Shown here piece after piece: positions 41,984 to 54,097 of a stretch of DNA of 64,000 bases; within the stretch, counting starts at the first letter, position 1; every line of letters starts with the position of its first letter. Position numbers and translations under genes: made by a program. The notes beneath the pieces are model-generated. The model did not search any database. It worked only from the letters and a program-made list of their open reading frames with translations, and had not been told where the DNA came from. This stretch comes from Aquariibacter sp964433315 (GTDB lineage: Bacteria; Pseudomonadota; Gammaproteobacteria; Burkholderiales; Burkholderiaceae_C). The stretch is taken from NCBI GenBank assembly GCA_964433315.1, contig CAYSQO010000002.1, forward strand, positions 50,296 to 114,295. Direction: 5' to 3'.

Positions 41984-44253
41984 CTCACACCAATGGGCCT
42001 CCACGAAACCCGGGGCGGTTCATTCCTCGGCGTGGTTTGGGTCTTGAGCAGGCGCAGCCCGTTGGCCACGACCAGTAGGCTCGCGCCCATGTCGGCGAAG
42101 ACGGCCATCCACATCGTGGCGCTGCCGAACACGGCCAGCACGAAGAAGATGGCTTTCACGCCGAGGGCGAAGCTGATGTTCTGCCAGAGCACAGCGTGCG
42201 TCTTCTTCGACAGGCGGATCACTTCCGGAATGCGCCGCAGGTCGTCGTTCATGATGACCACGTCGGCCGCTTCCATCGCGGTGTCGGTACCGGCTGCGCC
42301 CATCGCGACACCGATGTCGGACTTGGCCAAGGCGGGCGCGTCGTTGATGCCGTCGCCCGTCATCGCGGTCGGGCCGTGCTTGCGCTTCAGGTCTTCGATG
42401 GCCTGGAGCTTGTCTTCGGGCAGCAGGTTGCCGCGCGCTTCGTCGATGCCGACTTCGTGGGCGATGGTCTGCGCGGTCGCGTTGTTGTCGCCGGTCAGCA
42501 TCACGGGCGTCACGCCCAGTGCTTTGAGTTCGGCCACGGCCTGCTTCGAGCTCGGCTTGATGGTGTCGGCCACGGCGAACAGCGCCAGCACCCCTTCGTC
42601 GGACGCAAGCAGCGTCACGGTGCGGCCGGCTTCCTCGTGCCTCTTCAGCTCGGCTTCGATGGCCGGGCCGCACTGGCCACGCTCCTCGATCAGCCGGTGG
42701 TTGCCGAGCACGTAGGTCTTGGTGCCGACCTGGCCTTGCACGCCGCGCCCGGCCAAGGCCTTGAACGCATCCACCGGTGAATGCGCCAGCTTCAACCCTT
42801 CGGCGATGGCCTTCGACACCGGGTGATCGGACCGGCCCGCCAGGCTGGCCGCGACCTGAAGCGTGTCGTCAGCGCCGGCCAGCACCTGCTGGCCGACCAG
42901 CTTGGGCTTGCCTTCGGTGATGGTGCCGGTCTTGTCGAGCGCGATGGCGCGCAGCTTGCGCGCGTTCTCCAGGTAGGTGCCGCCTTTGACCAGGATGCCG
43001 CGCCGTGCCGCGGCGGCCAGCGCGCTCACCACCGTCACCGGGGTCGAGATCACCAGCGCACACGGGCAAGCGATCACCAGCAGTACCAGCGCCTTGTAGA
43101 GCGCCTGCGTCCACGTCCAGCCCATCAGCCACGGCGTGGCCACGGCCACCAGCACGGCGATCACGAAGACGGCCGGCGTGTAGACCGCCGCGAAGCGGTC
43201 GACGAAGCGCTGTGTTTCGGCGCGGCTGCCCTGGGCCTGCTCGACGGCGTGGATGATCCGCGCCAGCGTGGTGTTCGACGCGGCGGCGGTAACGCGGAAC
43301 TCCAGCTCGCTGGTCTCGTTGACCGTGCCGGCGAACACCGGGTCGCCCGGGGCCTTCTCGACGGGGATGCTCTCGCCCGTCACCGGGGCCTGGTTGATCG
43401 CGCTGTTCCCGCGCAGCACCACGCCGTCGAGCGGCACGCGTTCGCCGGGGCGGATGCGCACGGTGGCGTCCAGCGGCACCTCGGCGGCCGGGCGCTGGGC
43501 CCAGGTGCCGTCTGGCTGCTGAACCAAGGCCGTGTCGGGTGCCAAGGCCATCAGGCCCTTGATCGCATTGCGGGCTCGGTCCACCGAACGCGCCTCGATC
43601 AGCTCGGCGATGGCGTACAGCGCCATCACCATCGCTGCTTCGGGCCACTGGCCGATCAGGAAGGCCCCGGTCACGGCCACCGACATCAGCGCGTTGATGT
43701 TCAGCTTGCCGTGCAGCAAGGCGCGGAAGCCCTTGGTGTAGGTTTCCAGCCCTGCGAGCACGATGGCCCCGAGCGCCAGGGCCATGCCGATCACCTGCGT
43801 CACGCGGGTTTCTGGTGCGAAGAACTCGATCGACTCCGCGGCGATGGCCAAGGCCAGCGCCAGGCCGAGCCGGCCGATCCCGGCCCCGAGTCCGTGCTCG
43901 ACGTCGGCGGCCACCACCTCACCGGCACCCGTAGGCCGCTGCACGGGTTCGGGCTTGAAGCCCGCTTTCGTGATCGCCTCGACGGCCTGCGGCAGCACAT
44001 CGGCCGGCGCAGTGATCGCGAGCGTGCGAGCCCCCAGCTGGAAGCTCAGCGAGCGGATGTCGGCCACGGGCTCCAGCGCGCGGCGGATCTCGGCTTCCTC
44101 GGCCGAGCAGTCCATGCTGGCAATGCGGAACAGCGCGGCATCGGGCGGTGCGACCGGTGCGGTTTTCGGCTCGGGGGTGTCGCAGGAATGGCAGCCGTGG
44201 CTGTCGCACGAGGGCGCGTCAGCGGCGATCGGCAGAGGGTTGGATTGCTTCAT
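41953..44253 (-). CDS. cadA: Zn/Cd/Pb-type P1B ATPase, C-terminus altered by IS
   Basis: About 766 residues. A Cys/His-rich N-terminus ('SCDSHGCHSCDTPEPK'), a heavy-metal-associated domain ('ASMDCSAEEAEIRRAL'), the metal channel 'IACPCALVISTPV' (CPC), the phosphorylation motif 'ALDKTGTITEG', 'GRSDHPVSKAI' and 'AMTGDGINDAPALAK' identify a Zn(II)/Cd(II)/Pb(II) exporter. The last 23 or so residues, after 'LRLLKTQTTP', are read from the right end of the IS. Start ATG 44253 is preferred because the predicted transcript begins about there; ATG 44262 is the alternative. Confidence 0.88.
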   Translation of the reverse strand: MKQSNPLPIAADAPSCDSHGCHSCDTPEPKTAPVAPPDAALFRIASMDCSAEEAEIRRALEPVADIRSLSFQLGARTLAITAPADVLPQAVEAITKAGFKPEPVQRPTGAGEVVAADVEHGLGAGIGRLGLALALAIAAESIEFFAPETRVTQVIGMALALGAIVLAGLETYTKGFRALLHGKLNINALMSVAVTGAFLIGQWPEAAMVMALYAIAELIEARSVDRARNAIKGLMALAPDTALVQQPDGTWAQRPAAEVPLDATVRIRPGERVPLDGVVLRGNSAINQAPVTGESIPVEKAPGDPVFAGTVNETSELEFRVTAAASNTTLARIIHAVEQAQGSRAETQRFVDRFAAVYTPAVFVIAVLVAVATPWLMGWTWTQALYKALVLLVIACPCALVISTPVTVVSALAAAARRGILVKGGTYLENARKLRAIALDKTGTITEGKPKLVGQQVLAGADDTLQVAASLAGRSDHPVSKAIAEGLKLAHSPVDAFKALAGRGVQGQVGTKTYVLGNHRLIEERGQCGPAIEAELKRHEEAGRTVTLLASDEGVLALFAVADTIKPSSKQAVAELKALGVTPVMLTGDNNATAQTIAHEVGIDEARGNLLPEDKLQAIEDLKRKHGPTAMTGDGINDAPALAKSDIGVAMGAAGTDTAMEAADVVIMNDDLRRIPEVIRLSKKTHAVLWQNISFALGVKAIFFVLAVFGSATMWMAVFADMGASLLVVANGLRLLKTQTTPRNEPPRVSWRPIGVSQADVADSAR

Positions 44254-44260
44254 GGCGCAC

Positions 44261-44291
44261 ATTGAAATACCTGTAGCAGGTATAAAGTCAA
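44261..44291 (-). promoter_or_regulatory. MerR-type promoter of the ATPase gene
   Basis: On the minus strand TTGACT (44291-44286) and a weak -10 TTCAAT (44266-44261) are 19 bp apart. The spacer holds a perfect dyad, ATACCTG-3-CAGGTAT (44267-44283). A long 19-bp spacer with a central dyad is the hallmark of promoters controlled by MerR-family metal sensors (CadR/PbrR/ZntR). No merR-type gene is in the window. Confidence 0.65.
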
Positions 44292-45640
44292 GCGCGTTCG
44301 GCAACCGGTGTGCCGCTGCCCGATTTGAGGAGCTTCATGCCGATGGACGTGATGCCATGGCCCGAGCGGGCCGTGGTCTGGCCGCCGTGCATCCGCGCGA
44401 TGGCTGCCACGATGGCGAGGCCCAGCCCCTGGTTCTCGCTGCTGCCCTCGCGGCTGGGCTCCACGCGGTAGAAGCGGTCGAACAGGCGCGACAGGTGTTC
44501 CGGGGCGATGTCTTCGCCCGGGTTCTGGACGAAGACGTAGGCGCAGGGCCCGTCGTCGACCAACTGGATCTCCAGGGTCGAGCCGCGCGGCGAATACCGG
44601 ATCGCGTTGCTCAGCAGGTTCGACACGGCCTGCCGCAGGAGCCCGCGGTCGAAGGCGAACGTGGCCTCGCCCACCACCACCGCGTTCAGGCCGGCCTGCG
44701 ACAGCACGGCGTCATAGAAGTCGATCACCGCACGCACCTCTTCGGCCAGGCTCGACGGGCCTTCGCGCCGGGCCTGGGCACCGCGGTCCGCGCGCGAGAG
44801 GAAGAGCATGTCGCGGATGATCGCGGCCAGGCGATGCAGCTCTTCCAGGTTCGAGGCGGCACTGTCCTGCAACTGCGCAAGCGTGCGTTGCGGTTGCAGG
44901 TCCAGTTCGCAGCGGGTGATCAGGATGGTCAGCGGCGTGCGAAGTTCGTGCGCCACGTCGGCATTGAAGCCTTCCAACTGCCGGTAGGCCGCCTCGATGC
45001 GCTCCAGCAGGGAGTTGAACTGCTCCACCCAGGGCCGGAGTTCCTCCGCATACGCCTGCGGGTCGAGTCGCTGGTTCAGCTCCTGGGGCGACACCGCATC
45101 CAGCTGCGATGCCAGATCCCTTAGGGGCGACAGGCCGTAGTGCACCAGCCAGAACCCGCTGGTCGAGATGGCACAACTGCCGATCACCGTGGCCGCGACG
45201 AGCGTCCACGCCAGGGTGGTGAGCAGCGATCGGGTGGCCCCGGCGTCGATGCGAACGATCAACTGGGCGGGCTTTCCGGCCCAGCTCACTTCGCCCTTGA
45301 ACTCCATGTAGGACTCACCTGCTGCCCTGCCGTCGGGGCTGCGGTACAGCATCCGATCACCAGCGGTCAGGTTGATCTGGATGCTTTGGTCCCCGATGGA
45401 AAAATCGTCCAGCTTGTGGCGCAGCGCGTCCACGTCGTCATCGCCACCGACCTCCTTCACCACGTGACGCACGAAGTCCACGCGGTTGGTCAGGTCGCCT
45501 TCGAGGTGGCTCTGGAGGCTCCACGACATCGCAAAGTAGATCGACAGCGACACCGCCCCCAGGCCCAGCGCGGTCTGAAGCGCAAACAGCCACCACAGTC
45601 GAACGCGCAGCGAATAAGGATGCCGCTTCGCCGGGCTCAT
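44288..45640 (-). CDS. czcS: CzcS-like metal-sensing histidine kinase
   Basis: 450 residues: membrane helix 1 (about 17-38), a periplasmic sensor region, helix 2 ('LAWTLVAATVIGSCAIST', about residue 145-165), a HAMP region, the phospho-acceptor 'FNADVAHELRTPLTILITRC', the N box 'RQAVSNLLSNAIRYSP', and the G box 'ENQGLGLAIVAAIARMHGG'. It matches CzcS/CusS-type kinases that sense periplasmic Zn, Cd, Co or Cu. ATGA overlap with the response regulator. Its 3' end carries the ATPase promoter. Confidence 0.88.
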   Translation of the reverse strand: MSPAKRHPYSLRVRLWWLFALQTALGLGAVSLSIYFAMSWSLQSHLEGDLTNRVDFVRHVVKEVGGDDDVDALRHKLDDFSIGDQSIQINLTAGDRMLYRSPDGRAAGESYMEFKGEVSWAGKPAQLIVRIDAGATRSLLTTLAWTLVAATVIGSCAISTSGFWLVHYGLSPLRDLASQLDAVSPQELNQRLDPQAYAEELRPWVEQFNSLLERIEAAYRQLEGFNADVAHELRTPLTILITRCELDLQPQRTLAQLQDSAASNLEELHRLAAIIRDMLFLSRADRGAQARREGPSSLAEEVRAVIDFYDAVLSQAGLNAVVVGEATFAFDRGLLRQAVSNLLSNAIRYSPRGSTLEIQLVDDGPCAYVFVQNPGEDIAPEHLSRLFDRFYRVEPSREGSSENQGLGLAIVAAIARMHGGQTTARSGHGITSIGMKLLKSGSGTPVAERA

Positions 45641-46329
45641 GCCGATTCGTCACGTGCTTCCAGCACGTAGCCCATGCCCCGCACGGTGTGCAGCAGCTTC
45701 TTCTCGAAGGGGTCGTCCAGCTTGCTGCGCAGCCGGCGGATGGCCACCTCGATCACGCTGGTGTCGCTGTCGAAGTTCATGTCCCACACCTCTTCGGCGA
45801 TCACGGTGCGCGAGAGCACCTGGCCCTGGCGTCGCAGCAGCAAGGCCAGCAGTTTCAGCTCCTTGGCCGTCAGGTCGAGCTTCGTGCCCGCACGCGTGGC
45901 CCGGTGCCGTGCCAGGTCCAGCTCCAGGTCCGCAAGGGCCAGCGTGGTGCCGGTCGAAGAGGCGCGAGCCGTTCCCCCACGGCGCAGCAAGGCCTGCATG
46001 CGGGCGAGCAGTTCAGAGAACGCGAACGGCTTGACCAGGTAGTCGTCCGCACCGTCTTGCAGGCCCTTGACGCGGTCTTCGACCCGATCGCGCGCCGTGA
46101 GCATCAGCACCGGCGTGTTGTTGCGCTTGCGCAGGGACTGCAACACGCCGAAGCCATCGATCCCCGGCAGCATCACATCGAGCAGCACCAGGTCGTAGTG
46201 CCCCTCGGTGGCCAGGTGCAGCCCATCGACACCGTTCGGTGCCACGTCGGCCACGTAGCCATGCTCGGACAACCCGCGCCGCAGGTTCTCTGCCAGCTTG
46301 ACCTCGTCTTCGATGATGAGCACGCGCAT
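45637..46329 (-). CDS. czcR: CzcR-like OmpR-family response regulator
   Basis: 230 residues from ATG 46329. The receiver has 'MRVLIIEDEVKLAENLRRGL', the phospho-Asp in 'DLVLLDVMLPGIDGFGVL', and Lys in 'DYLVKPFAFSELLARM'. The winged-helix output domain has 'LTAKELKLLALLLRRQGQVL' and 'DTSVIEVAIRRLRSKLDD'. It is divergent from the czcE/I/CBA genes, and a palindrome typical of a response-regulator site lies just upstream (46360-46383). It would switch on metal efflux. Confidence 0.9.
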   Translation of the reverse strand: MRVLIIEDEVKLAENLRRGLSEHGYVADVAPNGVDGLHLATEGHYDLVLLDVMLPGIDGFGVLQSLRKRNNTPVLMLTARDRVEDRVKGLQDGADDYLVKPFAFSELLARMQALLRRGGTARASSTGTTLALADLELDLARHRATRAGTKLDLTAKELKLLALLLRRQGQVLSRTVIAEEVWDMNFDSDTSVIEVAIRRLRSKLDDPFEKKLLHTVRGMGYVLEARDESA

Positions 46330-46359
46330 CGCGGCATTCTGCAAGTGCGAAGCAGTTAG

Positions 46360-46383
46360 CAAGTTTACAAATTTGTTAACTTG
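46360..46383. promoter_or_regulatory. Response-regulator operator between czcR and czcE
   Basis: A 24-bp dyad with arms CAAGTTTACAAA and TTTGTTAACTTG; 11 of 12 positions match as an inverted repeat. It lies 31 bp upstream of czcR and 97 bp upstream of czcE. The AT-rich symmetric form resembles CopR/CusR/CzcR boxes, so phosphorylated CzcR is the likely ligand. Confidence 0.65.
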
Positions 46384-46479
46384 GCGTTCGGTTGGCGTTG
46401 GCATGGGATTTCTACAGTCCTTCCCATGGATCGCGCATTGCGAGTCCATGCAAGTCAACCCGCAAGAAAGAACCCGCAC

Positions 46480-46812
46480 ATGAACCGCATCGGTACCGCC
46501 CTCCTGGCTGGGGCTCTGCTGGCCTCCGGCACAGCTTTCGCCGAAACCCTGCGCAACGGCAAGTCGTTCTACGGCGAGCCCGTGCCCGCCTCGCCGCACG
46601 CTCGCACGGTCGATCTGTCCAAGAACAAGCCGATCAACGTCGACTGCGGCGACACGGTGACCTTCGTGAACGGCACGAAGACCTTCACCTGGAAGTTCGA
46701 CTCGATCCGGCACAACACTGGCGTGAAGCTGGCCAAGATCGCCCCCGCCGACTTCGGTGCCGGCGAACAGACGGTCCACATCGGCCCGAGCCGCGACGAG
46801 CTCGGCGGCTGA
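46480..46812 (+). CDS. czcE: CzcE-like periplasmic metal-binding protein
   Basis: 110 residues from ATG 46480 with a signal peptide ending 'ASGTAFAE'. 'FYGEPVPASPHARTVDLSKN', 'INVDCGDTVTFVNGTKTFTW' and 'KLAKIAPADFGAGEQTVHIG' agree with CzcE, a small periplasmic protein of the czc cluster. It is the first gene downstream of the response-regulator operator, so it is probably induced strongly by metal. Confidence 0.75.
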   Translation: MNRIGTALLAGALLASGTAFAETLRNGKSFYGEPVPASPHARTVDLSKNKPINVDCGDTVTFVNGTKTFTWKFDSIRHNTGVKLAKIAPADFGAGEQTVHIGPSRDELGG

Positions 46813-46960
46813 GCTTCAAGGTTCTCCTCGTCGGAAGCGCCATTGCTCTAGTCACCCAGGCGCTCGCATGGGTTTTGACAGCGATGGATTCCGCCGAGTT
46901 GAATCGGCGAACAGCAACCACCTGAATTCACATCACGCACGAAGCGGTCAAGGAGTGCCC

Positions 46961-47521
46961 GTGAACCTCAAGCCTCATTCCCGAGCCCTGGGCACGGCCC
47001 TGATCCTGTCCACGGCCGTGTTGCTGGGTGGTTGCATGACCAAGCCGGTGCAGCCCTTGAGCGCCGACGGCACGTACTGCTACCGCGCCGGCAAGATGGC
47101 CAAGTTCAAGACGGCCTGCACGGGCCAAGCAGCCCCGTCCGAGCAGGCCCAGGCGGACGCCCAACGCTTCGAAGCCGACCCCGAGGCGCTGACCGTCTAT
47201 GTGATGCGCAAGCGCTGGGTCGACGGCACGATCGTCGTGCCGCTTTCGGTGGACGGAAGCACGAGCATCGACACCGTGCCGGAATCCTGGCTCCGGCTCA
47301 AATTGCCCGCACAGCAGCCCCATCGCCTCACGGCCCGCTGGAACGACCAATCGGTCGACCTCGTGGTCGATGGCAAGCCGGGTGAGGTGCGCTTCGTCGA
47401 GTTGGCGGGGTCGCACTTCGCGTGGGGCACCGATTTCCGGTTGAACGCCACCACCCCGGCGGCCGCCATCCCGAAGGCTCAGGCCTCGCGGCTGGTCGCC
47501 GACCTGGACCTTCGTCGCTGA
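46961..47521 (+). CDS. Predicted lipoprotein in the czc cluster
   Basis: 186 residues from GTG 46961, with AAGGAG 5 nt upstream. The lipobox is 'AVLLGGC', with Cys at about residue 25. The mature part is mostly beta ('EALTVYVMRKRWVDGTIVVP', 'VRFVELAGSHFAWGTDF'). I recognise no family. Position between czcE and czcI suggests a role in periplasmic metal handling or envelope protection. Confidence 0.65.
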   Translation: MNLKPHSRALGTALILSTAVLLGGCMTKPVQPLSADGTYCYRAGKMAKFKTACTGQAAPSEQAQADAQRFEADPEALTVYVMRKRWVDGTIVVPLSVDGSTSIDTVPESWLRLKLPAQQPHRLTARWNDQSVDLVVDGKPGEVRFVELAGSHFAWGTDFRLNATTPAAAIPKAQASRLVADLDLRR

Positions 47522-47536
47522 TTCGCCCCACGAAAC

Positions 47537-47908
47537 ATGCGCCGCCGGCTCGTCATCGTTCTGATGTTCCTGTTGCCGTTGCAGTTCTCATGGGCTGCGG
47601 CGGCGACTTATTGCCGGCACGAAGCCGGTGAAGGAACGATGCACCTGGGCCACCACGTCCACAGCCATGGCGAGTCGGGCGCACACGCTCATGCCGAGGG
47701 GCACCCCGAAGACAAGCCTGGCAACGCCGGCCAGGCCACGCTCGATGACGACTGCGCCTACTGCCATGGCTTCCACCTGAAGCTCGTGCAGATCGAGCAC
47801 CCTGATGCGTCGCCCGCTTTCAGCACGAGCGTCCCGCCTTATCAAACCAGGTCGGCCACCGCGCCGGACCCCGATCGCCTGGAGCGCCCGAATTGGCGGC
47901 TCGCCTGA
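47537..47908 (+). CDS. czcI: CzcI-like regulator of the efflux operon
   Basis: 123 residues with a signal-like N-terminus ('RLVIVLMFLLPLQFSWAAAA'). A His-rich central region, 'HLGHHVHSHGESGAHAHAEG', and a 'DDDCAYCHGFH' Cys/His motif follow. This is the standard form of CzcI, encoded directly before czcC and thought to tune expression of the czc genes. The stop lies 85 bases before czcC. Confidence 0.8.
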   Translation: MRRRLVIVLMFLLPLQFSWAAAATYCRHEAGEGTMHLGHHVHSHGESGAHAHAEGHPEDKPGNAGQATLDDDCAYCHGFHLKLVQIEHPDASPAFSTSVPPYQTRSATAPDPDRLERPNWRLA

Positions 47909-47993
47909 ACGGCGAGTGCTGAATCTTCCTCAAGCTTCCCTGAGGGCCAGCCTCGTCGAGATCCCCGGTTGTCGTTCAACTTCGGAGTTTTCG

Positions 47994-49280
47994 ATGCGCA
48001 GGTTCCATCTGCCGTTGCTCAGCACGGCATTGATGCTTGTCTTGAATGCGCCTGCTGCTTGGTCGCAAGCCAGCACGGGTTCGCAAAGCCCCCCTGAAAC
48101 CCTCTCTGCACCCCCCCGCTCAGGGCTCACGTTGCAGCAGGTTCTGCACAACGCGGCACAGAACAACGCCCGCCTGCGTGCGTCGGCGCTTGAGGCACAG
48201 GCGGCGGAAGCTGCCATCCAGCAGGCCGGCGTGCTGCCCAACCCGTCGCTCAGCGTCGATCAGGAAGACACGCGGCGTGCCACGCGGACCACCTCGGTGC
48301 TGCTGAGCCAGCCGCTGGAGCTGGGTGGCAAGCGGGCTGCGCGCGTCGAGCTGGCGCAGCGCGCCCATGACCTGGCGCAGGCCGAGCTGGCCGACCGCCG
48401 CGCCGATGTGCGTGCCACGGCCACGCAGGCCTTCTTCGACGCGCTGATCGCCCAGGAGCGCGTCGCCGTGGCCGAAGAGTCGCTGCGCATCGCCAGTGGC
48501 GGCACCACGGCGGCCTCGAAGCGCGTGATCGCCGGCAAGGTCTCGCCGACCGAAGAGACGCGCGCCAAGGTGGCCGAGGCCAACGCCCGCATCGAGTGGG
48601 TCCAGGCGCAGGCCGAGAAGGACATCGCGCTCCAGGCACTGGCAGCCGCGATGGGCACATCGCAGGCGACCGTGCCGGCGCTGGACGGCCGTGTCGATGC
48701 CCTGCCCGGTGTGCCCGACGGCACGCGCCTCGACGCACGCCTGACCGCCGCACCTGCTCTGCGTCGTGCGCAGGCCGATGTCCAGCGCTCGGCCGCTGCC
48801 TACCAGTTGGAGCGCTCCAAGCGCATCCCCGACCTGACCCTGAGCCTGGGCACCAAGCGCTCGGAGGAGCTGGGCCGCAACCAGGCGCTGATCGGTGTGT
48901 CGATCCCTCTGCCGGTGTTCGACCGCAACCAGGGCGGTCAACTCGAAGCGCTGCGCCGCCAGGAAGCCGCCCAGGCCCTGGCCGAAGCCGAGGCCGTGCG
49001 CCTGAAGTCCGAAGTGATGCAGGCCGCCGCTCAACTGAAGAGCCGCCGGGCCGAGGTCGAAGCGCTCAAGAACGATGTGCTGCCCGGTGCGCAGAGCGCC
49101 TACGAGGCCGCCAGCCGCGGTTTCGAGCTGGGCAAGTTCGGCTTCCTCGACGTGCTGGACGCCCAACGCACCTGGCTGCTGGCGCGCACGCAGTACCTGC
49201 GCGCGCTCTCCGACGCGCACCGCGCTGCTGCCGAACTCGACCGACGCCTCGGTGGCGACGAGAACGCCACCCAACCTTGA
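47994..49280 (+). CDS. czcC: CzcC outer-membrane factor
   Basis: 428 residues from ATG 47994, with GGAG 7 nt upstream. A signal peptide ('LVLNAPAAWSQA') is followed by two TolC-type repeats: 'GLTLQQVLHNAAQNNARLRA', 'AGVLPNPSLSVDQEDTRR', 'RIPDLTLSLGTKRSEELGRN' and 'RGFELGKFGFLDVLDAQRTW'. CzcC makes the outer-membrane exit duct of the CzcCBA pump. It sits 7 bases before czcB. Confidence 0.92.
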   Translation: MRRFHLPLLSTALMLVLNAPAAWSQASTGSQSPPETLSAPPRSGLTLQQVLHNAAQNNARLRASALEAQAAEAAIQQAGVLPNPSLSVDQEDTRRATRTTSVLLSQPLELGGKRAARVELAQRAHDLAQAELADRRADVRATATQAFFDALIAQERVAVAEESLRIASGGTTAASKRVIAGKVSPTEETRAKVAEANARIEWVQAQAEKDIALQALAAAMGTSQATVPALDGRVDALPGVPDGTRLDARLTAAPALRRAQADVQRSAAAYQLERSKRIPDLTLSLGTKRSEELGRNQALIGVSIPLPVFDRNQGGQLEALRRQEAAQALAEAEAVRLKSEVMQAAAQLKSRRAEVEALKNDVLPGAQSAYEAASRGFELGKFGFLDVLDAQRTWLLARTQYLRALSDAHRAAAELDRRLGGDENATQP

Positions 49281-49287
49281 GATCGCC

Positions 49288-50883
49288 ATGAACACGAACA
49301 ACCGACTTGTCGACAAGCTGGGCAAGAAGCAACTCATCGCCATCGCCGTGGTGCTCCTGCTGGGGGCCGTGGGCGCGGTGGCCATCCTGGGCTCGTCGCC
49401 CTCGAAACCCGCCGCCGAAGAAGGCCATGGACACGGCCACGACGAAGCCAAAGGCCACGCCGACGGCGAGCACCACGGTGCCGCCAAGGGTGAGCACGGG
49501 CATGCCGACGAACACGCCGACTCCGAACACCACGAAGAAGCCGCCAAAGGCCCGAACGGCGGCACGCTGCTGACCGAAGGCGACTTCGCCGTCGAGGTGC
49601 TGCTGGCCGAGCAAGGCGGCGAGCCGCGCATGAAGCTGTGGCTGTCCAGGGGCGGCAAGCCCGTGGCCCCGGGCAGCGTCAAGGCGCTGGCCGAGCTGAC
49701 CCGCCCGGGTGGTGACGTCGAGAAGCTCGCCTTCGCGGTCGAGAAGGACGCGCTGGTCAGCACCCAACCGGTGGCCGAACCGCACCTCTTCACCGGCACG
49801 ATCGAAGTGCAGACGGCCAAGGAGCCATTCCTCTTCCCGTTCAACCAGAGCGAAGGCATCGTGGCGATGACCGACGCGCAGATCCAGTCGTCGGGCGTGG
49901 GCATCGACAGCGCAGGGCCCGCGGTCATCCGCTCGGCGCTGCAACTGCCCGGCGAGATCCGCTTCAACGACGACCGCACCGCGCACGTGGTGCCGCGCGT
50001 GTCGGGCGTGGTCGAGTCCGTGCCCGCAAACCTGGGCCAGGCGGTCAAGAAAGGCCAGGTGCTGGCCGTCATCTCCAGCCCGGCGGTGGCCGAGCAGCGC
50101 AGCGAGTTGCGCGCGGCGCAGAAGCGCCTGGAGCTGGCCCGCACCACCCACGACCGCGAGAAGCGCCTGTGGGAAGAAAAGATCTCGCCCGAGCAGGACG
50201 TGCTGCAAGCCCGCCAGGCCCTGCGCGAGGCCGAGATCGCAGTAGATAACGCGCAGCAGAAGCTGCAAGCCATCGGTGCCGGCACGGGCGGTTCGGGCAC
50301 GCTGAACCGCTTCGAGCTGCGCGCCCCGTTCGACGGCGTGGTGGTCGAGAAGCACGTCGCGCTGGGCGAGCAGGTCAAGGAAGACACCAACGTCTTCACG
50401 CTGTCGGACCTGCGCACCGTGTGGGCCCAGATCAACGTGCCGGCCAAGGACCTGGACGTGGTGCAGGTGGGCAGCAAGGCCACCGTGCGCTCCACCGCGT
50501 TCGAGCAGTCGGCCTCGGGCACGGTCGCCTATGTGGGCTCTCTGATCGGCGAACAGACGCGCACCGCGCAGGCCCGCGTCACCGTCGACAACCCGAAGCT
50601 CGCCTGGCGGCCGGGCCTGTTCGTCACCGTCGAACTCACCGCCGAAGAAACCCAGCTGCCGGTGACGGTCGCCGCCGACGCCATCCAGACAATGGACGAC
50701 AAGCAGGTGATCTTCCTGCGCACGCCGCAGGGCTTCGCGCCTCAGCCGGTGCAGGTGGGCCGCAGCGACGGCAAGCGGGTCGAGATCGTGAAGGGGCTGA
50801 AAGCCGGCACCAAGTACGCCAGCACCGGCAGCTTCGTGGTGAAGTCCGAGGCCGGCAAGAGCTCGGCCACCCACACGCACTGA
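49288..50883 (+). CDS. czcB: CzcB periplasmic adaptor protein
   Basis: 531 residues from ATG 49288. An N-terminal membrane anchor ('LIAIAVVLLLGAVGAVAIL'), a His-rich segment near residues 48-90 ('HGHGHDEAKGHADGEHHGAA'), then the membrane-fusion-protein fold: 'HVVPRVSGVVESVPANLGQA' and 'FELRAPFDGVVVEKHVALGE'. The C-terminus 'SATHTH' is also His-containing. It links CzcA to CzcC and may bind metal in the periplasm. Confidence 0.93.
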   Translation: MNTNNRLVDKLGKKQLIAIAVVLLLGAVGAVAILGSSPSKPAAEEGHGHGHDEAKGHADGEHHGAAKGEHGHADEHADSEHHEEAAKGPNGGTLLTEGDFAVEVLLAEQGGEPRMKLWLSRGGKPVAPGSVKALAELTRPGGDVEKLAFAVEKDALVSTQPVAEPHLFTGTIEVQTAKEPFLFPFNQSEGIVAMTDAQIQSSGVGIDSAGPAVIRSALQLPGEIRFNDDRTAHVVPRVSGVVESVPANLGQAVKKGQVLAVISSPAVAEQRSELRAAQKRLELARTTHDREKRLWEEKISPEQDVLQARQALREAEIAVDNAQQKLQAIGAGTGGSGTLNRFELRAPFDGVVVEKHVALGEQVKEDTNVFTLSDLRTVWAQINVPAKDLDVVQVGSKATVRSTAFEQSASGTVAYVGSLIGEQTRTAQARVTVDNPKLAWRPGLFVTVELTAEETQLPVTVAADAIQTMDDKQVIFLRTPQGFAPQPVQVGRSDGKRVEIVKGLKAGTKYASTGSFVVKSEAGKSSATHTH

Positions 50884-50899
50884 CGGACGGAGCCGATTC

Positions 50900-54093
<3,194 letters not shown>

Positions 54094-54097
<4 letters not shown>

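Larger units (their letters stand above)
40708..42022 (+). mobile_element. IS3-family insertion sequence (left border of the metal cargo)
   Basis: 1315 bp with terminal inverted repeats starting TGAACCGCCCCGGGTT; left end 40708, right end complement at 42022. It holds two overlapping transposase frames (40758-41078 and 41075-41983). The flanks (GTC left, TTC right) give no target duplication, so the present junctions probably arose by recombination or deletion. It truncates a backbone gene on the left and the end of the ATPase gene on the right. Confidence 0.85.

Noticed and set aside
40705..42025. Target-site duplication around the first IS
   Set aside because: The flanking triplets GTC and TTC differ, and no longer direct repeat is found.
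42781..44265. 494-codon plus-strand frame opposite the P-type ATPase
   Set aside because: Shadow of a well-supported ATPase gene.
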